DNA of 64,000 nucleotides, from the NCBI GenBank assembly GCA_949752795.1, contig OX457061.1, positions 5,639,239 through 5,703,238 of the forward strand, in the 5' to 3' direction. This DNA comes from Hyperoodon ampullatus (Eukaryota; Chordata; Mammalia; Artiodactyla; Ziphiidae). The position numbers and the translations under genes were made by a program. How positions within the stretch are numbered: position 1 is the first letter of the stretch; the number at the start of each line of letters is the position of its first letter. The notes under the pieces were generated by a model. That model saw nothing but the letters and a program-made list of their open reading frames with translations. It was not told where the DNA came from and made no database searches. Shown piece after piece: positions 20,460 to 31,860 of this stretch.

Positions 20460-21135
20460 AAGCAGTTTGCAGAACTGCAAAATCATCTCCCTTGGACTTG
20501 GAAGAGAGGCTCACCATGGCCTGCTCTGGGACAAGGGCACGTTCCTGCCTTGATCCCTTATTCACTTATGTCCCGCTTTATGGATGTGGCCACAAGCCCC
20601 GGGAGACGATATGACTTGCCCTGGGCTCCCCAGCCAGTTGAGTCTTCTCTGGCCGAGGTGGGTGGCCCAGGGTGGGGATGAGGTCCAGGTGGCCCCCACC
20701 GATGGCTCTTTTTTCTGACAGCCCATCGACTCTGCCGTCTGTGCAGAGACCCTCAAGTCCCCCCGCAATGAGGATGGCTTCACAGCAAAATGCCCACACT
20801 CTCTAACCCAGAGCCCCACGTGGCCTAGACCACATCTCCAGGAAATGACCATGTCAGAGGCCAAACCCACTCTCGTAACTGACCACTCCCCCAAGGCACC
20901 AACGCACGGCCTGAGAGTCAGAGGGGCTGTTAAATCTCAGAGCCAAGGATGAGAACTCCTCTGATGGGAAGGGGTGGGTGGGATGGGGCTCCGAGGGGCT
21001 ACAGACATTTTCTAAAGCTGCTTCTGCTCAACCACTGTGCAGGTGACCCGGGACACCTTCCACTGCCCAAGGGGCAGTGTCTCATTCCTGAGTATCCATA
21101 CTGACAGGACTGCTATGCATTCCACAGCAATCAGA
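20460..21135. other. Intergenic, nothing strong recognised
   Basis: A weak antisense MIR trace is seen at about 20580-20650 ('tatgacttgccctgggctcc'). Confidence 0.4.
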
Positions 21136-21139
21136 AGAG

Positions 21140-21735
21140 ATTTCATTTAGTGAGCACTTACTGTGTGCCAGGCCCTACACTAAGGCCCTTCGTGCTAACT
21201 GCCTGCAGCAGGGAATGTTATGTCTGTCCATTTTACAGGTGAGGTAAGTGAGACTCAGAGAGACAAAGTCACCTGCTGTCTTAGGCGAGGTCTTCCAGGA
21301 GCAGAACTGAGTCAAGGATTTCAGGGCAAGTGATTTTATGAAGGAAGTGCTCCCAGGAGAAGCCAGAAGGAGTGGGGGAAGCTGCACGGGGAGGGAGAGA
21401 AGGCAGAGAAGGGTGTGATTTCACGTGAGGCCCGGACTCAGCCTGATCCCGTGAGGAGCGCTGGAGCCGGGATTGTACCCTTGGCCTTTGTCTCATCCGA
21501 GGACCAGGCTGGGCTTCTGTACCCACCCGCCAGCCAGTGGCTGTAAACTGTTATCAGCAAAGCCAGAGAAGCTGGCTGATGGGCAACAGCGCCAGTAAAG
21601 GGGACTCTGAGGACCTGGCCGAACACCAAAGTCTCTACCTTACTTGCTGTAAGTCACACATCTGGAAAGTGGCAGAGCCAGGATTCAAACCCAGTCCAGC
21701 CAGGCGCTAAGCCCTGGGTTCTCACCCACTGTCCT
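21140..21735 (-). repeat. MIR split by a 360-bp insertion
   Basis: The left part, 21140-21282, reads 'gagcacttactgtgtgccag', 'cattttacaggtgaggtaag', 'agagagacaaagtcac'. The right part, from about 21640 to 21735, reads 'ctgtaagtcacacatctgga', 'agtggcagagccaggattca'. Together they make one antisense MIR; the block 21283-21640 lies in between. Confidence 0.7.
21283..21640. mobile_element. Unclassified interspersed repeat inserted in a MIR
   Basis: The block begins 'cttccaggagcagaactgag', 'gcaagtgattttatgaagga', 'agtgctcccaggagaagcc' and ends 'ctgaggacctggccgaacac'. The bases 'cctgctgt' before it and 'cttgctgt' after it may be a short TSD. A related block lies at 40965-41345. I could not name the family. 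Confidence 0.5.
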
Positions 21736-21739
21736 GCAT

Positions 21740-22655
21740 GCGCTCTCCTGGGGCTGGCATGTCCTCACTCAGAGGCCGGCGTCCCCTCTATTCCCTGCTC
21801 TCTACTAGGAAGCCACGGGGCATATTGTAGGTGCCAAAGTGACACGCCTTCATTATCCCATGTACTGTATCATGTCTAATACACGTCTCACCATGGAAAA
21901 TGTAGCTCAGGGCCTCATGTATCTTTTATGCAATGGGACTCTCGGCGGGGGTACAGTGGGTGAGCCTTGGATATATACCCACATGGCCCTGCACACTCGG
22001 AGAACTCCCCACACGCAGAGGGACAATTAGACGATCCTGAATTAGGGCACTTGCCTTGCAAAGCGAACAAACAAACGAGTGGACTTATAGAAAACGATTC
22101 TGTAAATGATGTGACCACTGGCCCACGGATATGGCCGGGTTTGGATCAAGCCGCCCAGTTGAGGGAGGAGGAAACAGAGGGGCAGGGATGGGGAGTCACT
22201 CCTGGAAGCGTCATTCCTGTCTATACGGGGCATCGGCTCCAGACAAGGCAGCGGCCATCCTCACAGCGCCCTGGGAAGTGGGATCCATCACCCCGCTTCT
22301 GGGGGCTGTCACCTCTCGAAGTTAGACGCAGACGTGTGGCTTGCTCTGGCAAAGGGAAGCTGACGGGGAGGTAGGGGGCCACTTCTGGGCCAGAGCAGGT
22401 ACATGTGGGTGTGGGACCCCTGGCTCTGCTCTCCCCCCAAATGGTAGAGCTTCCGTTCGCCTGGTTCCCAGAGCTTTTAAGCCAAGGCAATTCTGGGCTT
22501 GTAACCAACCAGTCATGCGGATGGGGCATTTCACAAATAAGCCAACAGGCTCAGCGGCCAGAGGAGGCTTGCCCAAGGTCATGCCCCTGGAAGTGGGGCG
22601 GCAGGACCCGGATCCAGTCCCTTCAGCACCCCCAGCCCAGCTCCCTTCTCTCCCT
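21740..22655. other. Intergenic with one MIR piece
   Basis: An antisense MIR fragment is seen at about 22525-22620 ('gaggaggcttgcccaaggtc'). The rest is unrecognised. Confidence 0.45.
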
Positions 22656-22659
22656 GGGA

Positions 22660-23135
22660 CAATCTGGGCTTGTTTCCGTCCCTCAAAACCCCACACACAG
22701 GCTGTTCCCACTTCCTGGAACACTTGTCCCTGCGATCTTAGCTCACTCTCACACTTCCTTCAGGCCTCATCTCAGACGTCTAAGAGGCCTCTGCAGTGAA
22801 TGTGAGGGTGGAGGAGCCCCAGAGCCCAGAGTCGGGGCCCAGGAAACGTGGGTGCACACATGTGAGCGTGTGTGTGTGTGCATGTGTGTGTGTGTGCGTG
22901 TGTGACCTCCATCTTCCCTAACACCCCTCCCCAGATGCTCTAGTCTCTGCCCAGGCCCTGTACCCACTGCATCAAGCCATGGTTGCTCCCAATCCACCTC
23001 CCCTACTTGAACAGAAGCTCCATGCGGGTGGCCACTTTGCCTTTTTACTGTGTGTCCTTAGAGTCTTGCCCAGTGCCTGGCACAAAGGAGGCATTTAAAT
23101 AGTCACTGAATGAATGAATGAATGAATGAATGCCT
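22660..23135 (+). repeat. L2 3' region with a (GT)n tract
   Basis: 'ggctgttcccacttcctgga', 'cttccttcaggcctcatctc', 'gaacagaagctccatgcggg', 'cagtgcctggcacaaaggag' and a (gaat)n tail are the LINE-2 3' end. A GT-rich tract at 22866-22903 interrupts it. Confidence 0.8.
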
Positions 23136-23455
23136 TGTACTGGTTGACACCTCGAGTGGCCATGAGTCAATGAAGACGTATTTGAATTTCTCTGCCTGTC
23201 CCAGCTGGGACACAGACCCAGCTGCCCCTGTCCTGGGGTCCACACACAGGCCAAGACCCGCCCCCCCCCCCCCATGGACGAGCCATGCCCTTCATAGGGC
23301 AACACCCTTGTGAACTCGACCTTCCTGCCCACAGTCCTGGCAGCTCCTGGTGCCCCTGTGCTCAGGGTCTGTGTTCTCTGAAATTCATGTGCAGAATCCC
23401 TCGTGCCCCCCAGGAGTCAGACCTCCAGCCTTGAGCGTGTGCCTCACGCTGGTTC
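23136..23455. other. Intergenic, nothing recognised
   Basis: Contains a C homopolymer-rich run near 23259-23272. No gene signals. Confidence 0.45.
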
Positions 23456-23459
23456 TGGG

Positions 23460-23655
23460 TAGTAAAGACCTTGGCCTTTGGAGCCAGAGAGACCTCCCTT
23501 CCAGTCCCTCTTACTAGCTGTGTGACTTTGGACAAGTCACTGGACAACTCAGTGGAAGCCTCAGTCTTTTCCTCTGTAAAATGGGTATAAAATGGTACCA
23601 CCCCCAAGGGCCATTATGAGGATTTGGCGAGCCAACTTCCAGAGTCTGAAGTTGT
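23460..23655 (+). repeat. MIR, well preserved
   Basis: Nearly the whole MIR order is present: 'gaccttggcctttggagcca', 'ctagctgtgtgactttggac', 'cctctgtaaaatgggtataa', 'ccattatgaggatttggcg'. Confidence 0.85.
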
Positions 23656-24650
23656 TGCTATTATGACCATGGCCACCCAGCCCTGCCCTTTGGACCTGCT
23701 CCCCCAGGCTGGTACTGCTGACCACGAGAGACTCACAGGGTATTAAAATGGACTGGCCCTCTGCGGAAACTGCCTCTCCCACCGAGGGGCCTTGATGGTG
23801 GAGTGTTTCACATCTGGAAGAAACCACTCACCTGTCTGCATTCTCAAGGAAGACGTACCTGTCGAAGGTGTGACACCAACATCACTGGAGAGTGCTCCCA
23901 CCCCGAGAGCCTGTGTGGCCTCACCTCGGGAGAAGGGCCACGTCCCACCAGGCTGGCAGCTATCAGGTGACGGCCTGAGGGGTCATTAGGTGAACCTTCT
24001 CTCTTCTCTCTGAGCCCAGGCAGGGCTTGAGAGAGAAAGTCTTGGTCACGTTTCCAAACCTGTGATCCTCTGGCCATGATCAACTTCCATGAGCAGAAGT
24101 CCCTGGAGTTTGGGCAGGAGTGAGCGTGAAACGTGGGCTGGTCCAGAATTTGAATCTGTGACCCAAAGCAAAAGGTGGGAGTGGCCGGAATGGCCAGGGT
24201 TCGTGGCCTGGTGGACATCGCTGTCCTGCCTCCTGCTGCCCCGTGGGAGCTCCCCGCGGCCTCCCACTTGCCTGGGACCAAGGCAGGGGAGTCCCCACCA
24301 GGGGGCCGTCGAGGGGCTGCCTGTCTCCTCCCGCGGGGGCAGAGCTGGGAAGGCAGGGCTCACAGGTGACAGCACGGCTCAGGGAAAGGCTGTGTGGTCC
24401 CCAAGGAAGCCCCGGAGAGGCAGGTCCTCCTACACTGAGCTCTGGAAGCATTTCCACCCCTTCCTCAATGGGTGCCCGCTTGGGGCCAGTGGAACCGGAG
24501 GAGGGGATACCACAGGGATGCACACAGACAGGACTCTGGCCACAGCTGCAGGAAGCAGAGTGAGCAGTCCTTGGCCACGGGCTGTGATGGAAGTTCAGGG
24601 GCTGGCACGGGCTGTCGGGGAAGACTGGACCCAAGGATTAACCAGAGCTA
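23656..24650. other. Intergenic, nothing recognised
   Basis: GC-rich DNA with long but low-information open frames on both strands. No domain is recognisable. Confidence 0.45.
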
Positions 24651-24654
24651 CAGT

Positions 24655-24890
24655 CAGCTGCTGATGACGGTCAGGGAAGAGTGGTCTAGGCAGGAGGGCA
24701 GCTTGTGCAAAGGCCCTGAGGAAATAAAGACGCAGAGTATCTGTGTGCAGTGTGTGTGTAGGGAAGGCTGGGTGGCTGCTCCTGGAGGGGCGGGGGTGGG
24801 GGGAGTAGTGAGACACGGGGCTGGAGAGGTGGGCACAGCAGCCCCACAGGCACGAGTCTGGGCTTTGTCCTGGAGGTGGGGCTGAGCCAG
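24655..24890 (-). repeat. L2 fragment, antisense
   Basis: 'gcttgtgcaaaggccctgag' and the bases around it are the antisense of the L2 'cctcagggcctttgcac' segment. Confidence 0.5.
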
Positions 24891-25589
24891 GAAGGGAGGG
24901 GATCGCCCCTCCTGTCCCACCGGGGAGGCGGCAGTGTCTGCACTGAAGGGTCCCAGCTGTGGCCACAGCTACGCCCCCAGCCTCCAGGCCTGATGGAGGG
25001 ACTGTCATTTAAACAGCCTGGGGATACGCAGGAGGTAGAGGCTGGGGCTGGGGCCGATGGGAGGCTGCTGGAAGCAGGGGATCACCACCCCCAGCCCCAG
25101 GGTGGGCAACTACACTCTGGAAGAAAGCCGGGCTGTGTTAGCAGCCAGGGACTTGCTGCTCTGGGCCGTCAGTGAACCCCGGTGCCCACAGACCTAGGTC
25201 AATTCCTCTTCCCCGCGGCATGCCGGGAGGGGTCGGCCCTGGGTGGCCTGGAGGGGAGCCCCCAGCCGTGGTGCTGGGACCACTGCTTCTCCCTGCACAC
25301 CACTCCCTTCTACAGCGACGCTTCCTGGAATGGTCCTGCCCTGCCGCCGTCACTGTCAGTGTCACAGGCGATGGCTGCCCACAGCCTCGAGCCGCAGGGG
25401 CTGGCAGAGACCTCAAGAAGGCTGGTCTGGCATCTGCACAAATGGGAAGTGGGAAGTGGACCCGGCACCCCTCCGACTGGGCCCCCAGTGGGCTGTGCCA
25501 CCCGAGGCCCCAGCCCACCTGCTGGAATTTCAAAGGCAAATGTTCTGAGGGATAATGAGGCTTAATAAGCCAGGCTGATCGATATTCCA
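24891..25589. other. Intergenic, nothing recognised
   Basis: GC-rich; no gene or named repeat. Confidence 0.45.
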
Positions 25590-25880
25590 CCGAAGGAGAG
25601 GGACAGAGGGAGGGGGAGAGACTGACCCAGAGAGACACGAGAGACCTGGGGAAACACAGATTAACAGAGCCGAAAACAGAGAGAGATACTCATACACGGA
25701 GAGATACGACACAGAGAGATACAGGCAGAAACCCACAGAGACAGAGGGATGGAGAGAGACAGACACAGGTAAATACATAACACGGAGACACACAGAGATA
25801 CAGCACAGAGAAAGGGAGAGACTGAGACCCCCACCCCGACACGTACACCCAGAAGCAGAGACAGGGACACAGGGGGACAC
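25590..25880. repeat. Purine-rich (GAGACA/GAGATA)n imperfect simple repeat
   Basis: About 290 bases made of variants of 'gagaca', 'gagata' and 'cagaga'. The complementary strand is pyrimidine-rich and gives a misleading Ser/Leu/Val-rich open frame. Confidence 0.85.
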
Positions 25881-25889
25881 CCAGAGAAT

Positions 25890-26525
25890 GGGGGACACCG
25901 GAGATCCGGGGCACTGGGGGTGGGGTAGAGCTATGGGGTCTGAGCCTCCTCAGGGGAGCTTGGGTGAAGCTGCTGAAGTCCTGGGCCCACTGTCATCCCA
26001 GCTATGGGGTATTGTCCTTGGTCCTCAGGTGACGGGCGTGTGTGTGGTCATCCCCCTGCTCCAGTGCTCAGGACACAGAACGATGGACCACCTGACAGCA
26101 GTGCCTGAGGTCAGAGGGATGGGCGGGGCTGTGACCTCCCACCCCAGGCCAGCTCACCACTCTCCTGCCTCAGTTTCTATATCTGCAAAATGGAGCGGGA
26201 GGCCCCATCGCTTGCCTCCAGGGTGATCTCGAGGGTTAAACGAGGTGAAGACGATGAGAACCACTAGTCCAGCAGCAGCTACCCTTTCCGGAAACTTCTG
26301 ATGTGCCAGGTCCATCTGGCGACCTGAGGACCTTCAGAGTGAGGCACAGAGACCCCGTTTCCAGATGAGAACACGGAGGCCAACAAGAGCAGTGACGCGA
26401 CCGAGGCCACAGAACTACCTCCACAGAGATGAGATCGGGACACGGACCCTTCTTGTTTCCATTTTTAAATCTGTTTCTACCACTCAAGTCCTAGAAGCAG
26501 GCAGACCAAGCAACCCAAGTCCTTT
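25890..26525. other. Intergenic with two MIR-like pieces
   Basis: A sense MIR trace lies at 26165-26250 ('tgcctcagtttctatatctg', 'caaaatggagcggg') and an antisense trace at 26335-26420 ('cagatgagaacacggaggcc'). Confidence 0.5.
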
Positions 26526-26529
26526 GTTA

Positions 26530-27100
26530 AGAATGGGTGAGCGAATAGCCAAGACATGGAAGCAACCTAAATGTTCATCGACAGAGGAATGGATAAAGAA
26601 GATGTTGTACCTGTATACAATGGAATACTACTCAGCCATTAAAAAGAACGAAATAATGCCATTTGCAGCAACATGGATGAACCTAGAGACTGTCATACTA
26701 AGTGAAATAAGTCAGACAAAGACAAATATCATATGATATCACTTATACGTGGAATCTAAAAAAGAATGAAACAAATGAACTTATTTACAAAACAGAAACA
26801 GACTCACAGACCTAGAAAATGAACTTATGGTTACCAAAGGGGAAAGGGAGGGTGGGAGGAGGGATAAATTAGGAGTTTGGGACTAACAGATACACACGAC
26901 TATATATAAACTAGATGATAATCAACAAGGACCTACTGTATAGCACAGGGAGCTCTACTCAGTACTCTGTAATAACCTATATGGGAAAAGAATCTGAAAA
27001 AGAATAGATATATGTGTATGTATAACTGAATCACTTTGCTGTACACCTGAAACTAACACAGCATTGTAAATTAACCATACTTTAATTTTAAAAAAAATAG
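26530..27100 (+). repeat. L1 3' end (end of ORF2 plus 3' UTR) with A-rich tail
   Basis: The series 'gacatggaagcaacctaaat', 'ggataaagaagatgttgtac', 'ggaatactactcagccatta', 'cctactgtatagcacaggga' and 'ctgtacacctgaaactaaca' is a younger artiodactyl/cetacean L1 3' end. It is 5'-truncated, as most L1 copies are. Confidence 0.88.
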
Positions 27101-28125
27101 GCAAATGTCCACCACCAGGGGCAGAGAGCCATTCACTCATTCATTCCCCCGTCCACTCACTCATTCATTCACTTCTTGAACATGTGTGAGTTGTCTGGCT
27201 AGTGTAGATTGCTGATAAACAATTTTGGAAACTAGGTATCTCCCGTCCCTTCCACTGTTCCTCGAAGGCTGTTCTGAGGGTTCTTGACCACCCGCAGATT
27301 GCTGGACCTCAGGCCTCCTTCTCCGAGCTCAGAAACCGCGTGCAGCCTCTTCTGTGCAATGTTACCCTGCCTGCCGCACCCCATCAGGTCAGGCCTGGGC
27401 AGCAGCGTGCAGGCTGCCCTTGCAGCCACCACCAGGAGGGTCTGCTGGATGGCCACCCGGTGCCAGGCCCACGCGCGGCCCCCTCTCAGCTTTGCCACCG
27501 CAGGAAGGAGAGTGCCTTCACGGCGTCACTTAAAAGCTGGGAGAGGGAGGTGTCACATCTGAGGTCGCACAGCTTGTGGTGGCAGAACTGGGACCCCAGC
27601 CCGTGCTCTGGGCCACCTTCCCGTCCGTCAGGTCAGAGCCCTTGCCCAGCAACGCTTCCTGCCCGTGCCCCTAACCCATGTGTCCTCGCTCAGGGCCTGC
27701 ACAGGTGTGGCCACTTCAAGCTCATCTCTGGGGCTTGGTCCTGGAGTCCTGCCTCTGCGTGGAGCAAAAGGTCTTCGCCACCCTGGTCTACGAATCGTCA
27801 CCATAACCCAGCTAAGCAGCGATTCGACTCTGCCCGCCCTTTCTCTGCAGACTGCCAGCTCGACGGCGCAGCCTTCCTGTCTTAGCGGGCGGCGTCCATG
27901 CTGCTCGGCCCCAAGGGCTCAATAGGATGGAGGGTTAGAGGGAAACTGCTCCCCTCACTGTCTTATTCCCCCCACCCATGAGCTTCCTCTCCAAACGTAC
28001 ACTTCCTGAAGCCCCTCCCTTAGGTGGCTGCCACCCAACCCTGGCTGTACATCAGAGGCCCAGATTCCTGGGTCTCACACAGCACAGTCCAGTTCCACCA
28101 GCCCGGATATCTCCTGGTATCTGTT
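27101..28125. other. Intergenic, nothing recognised
   Basis: Short (CATT)n runs at 27129-27172; otherwise unique-looking DNA. Confidence 0.45.
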
Positions 28126-28433
28126 TACAGTGGTAAAATACAGAAAACATAAAATTTACCATTTTAACCATTTTAAAGTGTACAGTTCAATGGAATTCAA
28201 TACTTCTACAGTGCTGTGCAACCATCTCCACTATCTGGTTCCAGAATTTTCCATCACCCCAGTGGAAACCCATAAAGTAGTCAGTCTCCATTCTCTCCTC
28301 CTCCAACCCCTCCCCCCAGCCTCTAGCAACCACTTATTCTACTTTGTGTCTCTGTTTTCTATTCTGGGTATAAATGGAATCATACAATATTCAGCCTTTT
28401 GTGTCTGGCTTCTTTTACTTGCCATAATGATTT

Positions 28434-28648
28434 TTTTTTTTTTTTTTTTTTTTTTTGCGGTACGCAGGCCTCTCACCGTTGTGGCCTCTCCCGTTGCGGA
28501 GCACAGGCCCCGGACGCACAGGCTCAGCGGCCATGGTTCACGGGCCCAGCCACTCCGCGGCACATGGGATCTTCCCAGACCGGGGCACGAACCCGCGTCC
28601 CCTGCATCGGCAGGCGGACTCTCAACCACTGCTCCACCAGGGAAGCCC
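28434..28648 (-). mobile_element. CHR-type SINE, full length
   Basis: TSD tgccataatgatttt starts at 28420 (left, merging with the poly(T)) and at 28649 (right). Inserted in the antisense L1. Confidence 0.94.
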
Positions 28649-29047
28649 TGCCATAATGATTTTGAGGCTCATCCACGTTGTAACATGTATCAGAGCGTCA
28701 TTCCTTTTTATGGCTCAATAATTTTCCATTGTATGGATGTACCATGTTTTGTTCATCTGTTCATTCACTGATGGACATCTAGATTGCTTCCACCTTTTAG
28801 CTATTGTGAATAATACTGCTAAGAATGCGGGTGTACAAATACCTCTTTGAGACCCTGCTTTCAGTTCTTTTGGGAATATATTTTTCTTGGAATATACCCA
28901 GAAGTGGAATTGCTGAACATACAGTAATTCTATTTTTAATTTTTTAAGGAACCACCATTTTACATTTTTACCAGCAGTGCACAGGAGTCCAATTTCTCCG
29001 CATCCCCACTAACACTTGTTATTTTCTATTTTTTATTTTTATTAAAA

Positions 29048-29253
29048 AAAAATTTTTTTTTGTGGTACGCGGGCCTCTCACTGTTGCGGCCTCTCCCGTT
29101 GCGGAGCACAGGCTCTGGACGCGCAGGTTCAGCGGCCATGGCTCACGGGTCCAGCCGCTCCGTGGCACGTGGGATCTTCCCGAACTGGGACACGAACCCG
29201 CGTCCCCTGCATTGACAGGCAGACTCTCAACCACTGCGCCACCAGGGGAGCCC
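29048..29253 (-). mobile_element. CHR-type SINE
   Basis: 'tgtggtacgcgggcctctca' at the left and 'ccaccaggggagccc' at the right. The poly(T) is short and mixed with A, and the TSD is unclear because the target is T-rich. Confidence 0.9.
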
Positions 29254-29430
29254 TTGTTTTGTTTTTAATCATAGCCATCCTAATGGTTGTGAAGTGGTAT
29301 CTCCAGTTTTAATTTTCATTTCTCTGATGGACGCCTCTCATTTCTTTTTCTTGCTGTGGCTAGAACTTCTAATACTACATTGAACAGATGTGGTTAAAGC
29401 AGACAACCTTGCCTTGTTCGTTCACTGTGG

Positions 29431-29800
29431 TTTTGCCCCCAGAATTTTTTCAGGAACCTGGGTGATTCTGATGGGCAGCCTGTGGTATAAACTCCTAGCT
29501 TGCTTTGGTCAGTGTTTCCCCACCTTATCTCTGATTCTCAGGACAGTCTTTTGAGGCCCTGTTTGTGTACCCACTTTACACTAAGAGAGAAAACAGATGC
29601 CCAGAGGTGAGGGTTCTCCACAGGATGGCTGGTGGACAGCAAAGCCAGGAGGGCCCAGGCAGGGTAACAGGTCTCAGCTGGCACCTGTTCTGGTGGAACA
29701 AAGATGAACAGGTTGCTGAATATTTCAAAGGTCACCAGCCCTGGCCCGTGTCCGCCTGATTCCAAAGCCCTTTGCTCCCCCGTCTCTAGGCACAATATGG
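29431..29800. other. Intergenic with a MIR trace
   Basis: 'ttacactaagagagaaaaca' and 'gatgcccagaggtgagg' near 29575-29610 resemble antisense MIR. Nothing else is supported. Confidence 0.4.
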
Positions 29801-29805
29801 TAGCC

Positions 29806-29966
29806 CAGGGGTTGGCAAACTACAGCCCACAGTTAAATTCAACTCCAGCCTGTGAGCTAAGCTTGTTCATATTTTTAAAGGGTTGCCCAAAGAAATCAAA
29901 GATGTACATGCAAAGCCTAAAGCATTCACTGCCAGCCCTTTACAGGAAAAGTTTGCTGACCCCAGC
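29806..29966. mobile_element. Non-autonomous hAT-like DNA transposon
   Basis: The ends are inverted repeats: 'aggggttggcaaac' at the left and 'gtttgctgacccc' at the right. The interior 'gcaaagcctaaagcattcac' and 'gccctttacaggaaaagttt' matches an abundant ancient mammalian hAT-derived family. It has no coding capacity. Confidence 0.72.
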
Positions 29967-30169
29967 TTTGCCCAGAGGAGAAACTCTTATGGAGGAGCCC
30001 CCCATCCTCAGGGCGGGGGGTGGGTGCACGAGGTTTGGGGCACAATCCACACCCTTGGGCAGTGTCTCCCAGCTGTGCCTTGTCCAAGGCCCAGGCGCTG
30101 GCCGAGGGGCTGGGCCTGGGTCCCCAGTGCCAGAAGTCAGCACTCAGCAGCTCAACCCTCCCTCATCCC

Positions 30170-30280
30170 AGGAGGTGAAAAATGTGACACCTTTAATGGG
30201 ACATTAAAGTTTCATGGGGACGATGCATATTTAATGGGGCTTAACAAAGCATTCTTAAAGGCGGCCCAGACAGCCCCCCA
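30170..30280. promoter_or_regulatory. Candidate conserved non-coding element
   Basis: A short block rich in TTTAATGGG/TTAAAG words ('gacacctttaatgggacatt', 'gcatatttaatggggcttaa', 'cattcttaaaggc') with homeobox-like cores, lying in GC-rich DNA and not matching a known repeat. The 'tttaatggg' word occurs twice, about 42 bases apart. Confidence 0.35.
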
Positions 30281-30383
30281 GGGGCGGGTGCAGGCTGCAG
30301 GCTGCAGGCGAGTGCTCCCTCATCTGTCTGCGGGGGACAACGTGGCATTCCAAGCTCCTGCTGGAGCCAAGTGCAGGCCCTTT

Positions 30384-30420
30384 CATTATTAATATTAATA
30401 TTAATAATATTAATATTATG
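30384..30420. repeat. (ATTAAT/AATATT)n near-palindrome
   Basis: A run of ATT/AAT trinucleotides reading almost the same on both strands, able to form a hairpin or cruciform. Confidence 0.85.
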
Positions 30421-31225
30421 AGGATGTCTGAGGGGCTGCGTGGGCAGGGACGCAACTCAGGCTACCTGGTCCCTTTCCAAGCAGCCCCCAGCCTGTGGGA
30501 CAGATGCGGGAGGCCTGCCCCTCGTCCCCCCCAATTCTCCCTCCATCCTCTGACCCCCCACTAGTGTCAGGGGCCACTGTTGAGGGTGGAAGGTCAGCTG
30601 GAGGCATCCTTAGGAGAGGGGCACAGGGACGACCCCCGGGAGCTTTGCTTGTGATGGGTCCCAATCACTGACTCTGAGATCAGTGTCTGAGAATCAGAGG
30701 TCACAGATTCTCAGTTTCACGGCATCTTGGAAGGGCTGCTACGGACTCTCCTGCATCTAAATGGCCCTGGCAGCTGTGAGCTCTGACGAAGTCACGTGAG
30801 CCACAGGACTCACTTTGCCGCTCCCCACCATCCACACGACTCTGTGGCTGCAGCCTACTCTCAGAGCCACCCAGATCCTGGGGGCTTCCCACAAGGAGGC
30901 CACCCGTCCTTACTGATGTCCCGCACCGGCCACTTGACAAAGGAAGCTCCCCTCGGCTAAGCGGCAGGCGACCTGCCCAGGATGGCGACCTAGGATTCTC
31001 AAGCTGGGAGTCCCTGAGACTCGGCCCTGGGATCTTGCACCCATGATCACCCCGCGTGCAGCGATGATACACAACCTGCACCTCCAGTCCAGCACCTGGA
31101 CCTCTAACTGCTGCTAACTGCGGCCTCTAACTTGCCGCATGGAATGATTCAAGGGCTCCCCCAACCCACTGTGTCAGTAGGAGGCTTCATATCTACCCAC
31201 CAAGCCTGGTTCTCACCCGGGTTTC
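30421..31225. other. Intergenic, nothing recognised
   Basis: Unique-looking DNA. Confidence 0.45.
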
Positions 31226-31229
31226 CTGT

Positions 31230-31860
31230 TGAAGTGACTAGCACCCCGTCATTGAAATGCCTGGGCCAGATGCCAGTCTGAGGGTCACTCATGACGCCCG
31301 CCTCTCCTTCACCCGTTTCTGACCTTGTCCTTCCTAAGTCCCTGCAACTCTGTCCTCCGCACTCCGTCTCCTCTCTCCAGGCTGGCCCAGGGGGCCAGCA
31401 CCTCTTCTGGCCCCTGTGCAGCCCCTGGTTGGCCCCCAGTCCGTCTCCTATCACCATCAGAGTGGACTTCCAGAAGCACCATCTGATCACATCAAGCCCC
31501 TGTTTAAAACCATCAGTGAGTTCCCAGTTCTCTCCCCAGCAGGGCTTGCAGGGGACACAGAGTCTGGTCCCTTTGCCCTGCAGCCCCCATTACACACCCT
31601 TCCCCTCCCCTCCCCTCCCCCACAGCCCCCATAGCCCCCCCCAGCACAGTGCCCTGGTCCCCTCCTCTCCTCTCCTGTGACACCTGTTAGCCTTCGCATC
31701 TCATCTGCTCCTTGTCGCTTCCTCAGGGGACCCTTCCTGACCAGGTCAGACCCCCAAGCAAGTTCCCGCCCTGCTGGGGTCTCTCTCCCTCAGGACACAT
31801 CACAGAGGGCACTTGATAGCTCTCGGGGGACGCCCCCCACCAGCTGACCCCTCCAATGCC
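31230..31860 (+). repeat. L2 3' region
   Basis: 'gtccttcctaagtccctgca', 'catctgatcacatcaagccc', 'ctgtttaaaaccatcagtga' and 'cttcctgaccaggtcagacc' follow L2 order. A C-rich tract (31597-31640) sits inside. Confidence 0.7.

Larger units (their letters stand above)
28130..29430 (-). repeat. Old L1, antisense, from 3' UTR to ORF2, split by two SINEs
   Basis: 'taaccattttaaagtgtaca', 'gtgctgtgcaaccatctcca', 'ccattgtatggatgtaccat' and 'aatacccagaagtggaattg' (as 'atatacccagaagtggaatt') mark the 3' region in antisense. 'ggctagaacttctaatacta' near 29360 is antisense L1 ORF2. CHR SINEs interrupt it at 28434 and 29048. Confidence 0.82.
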
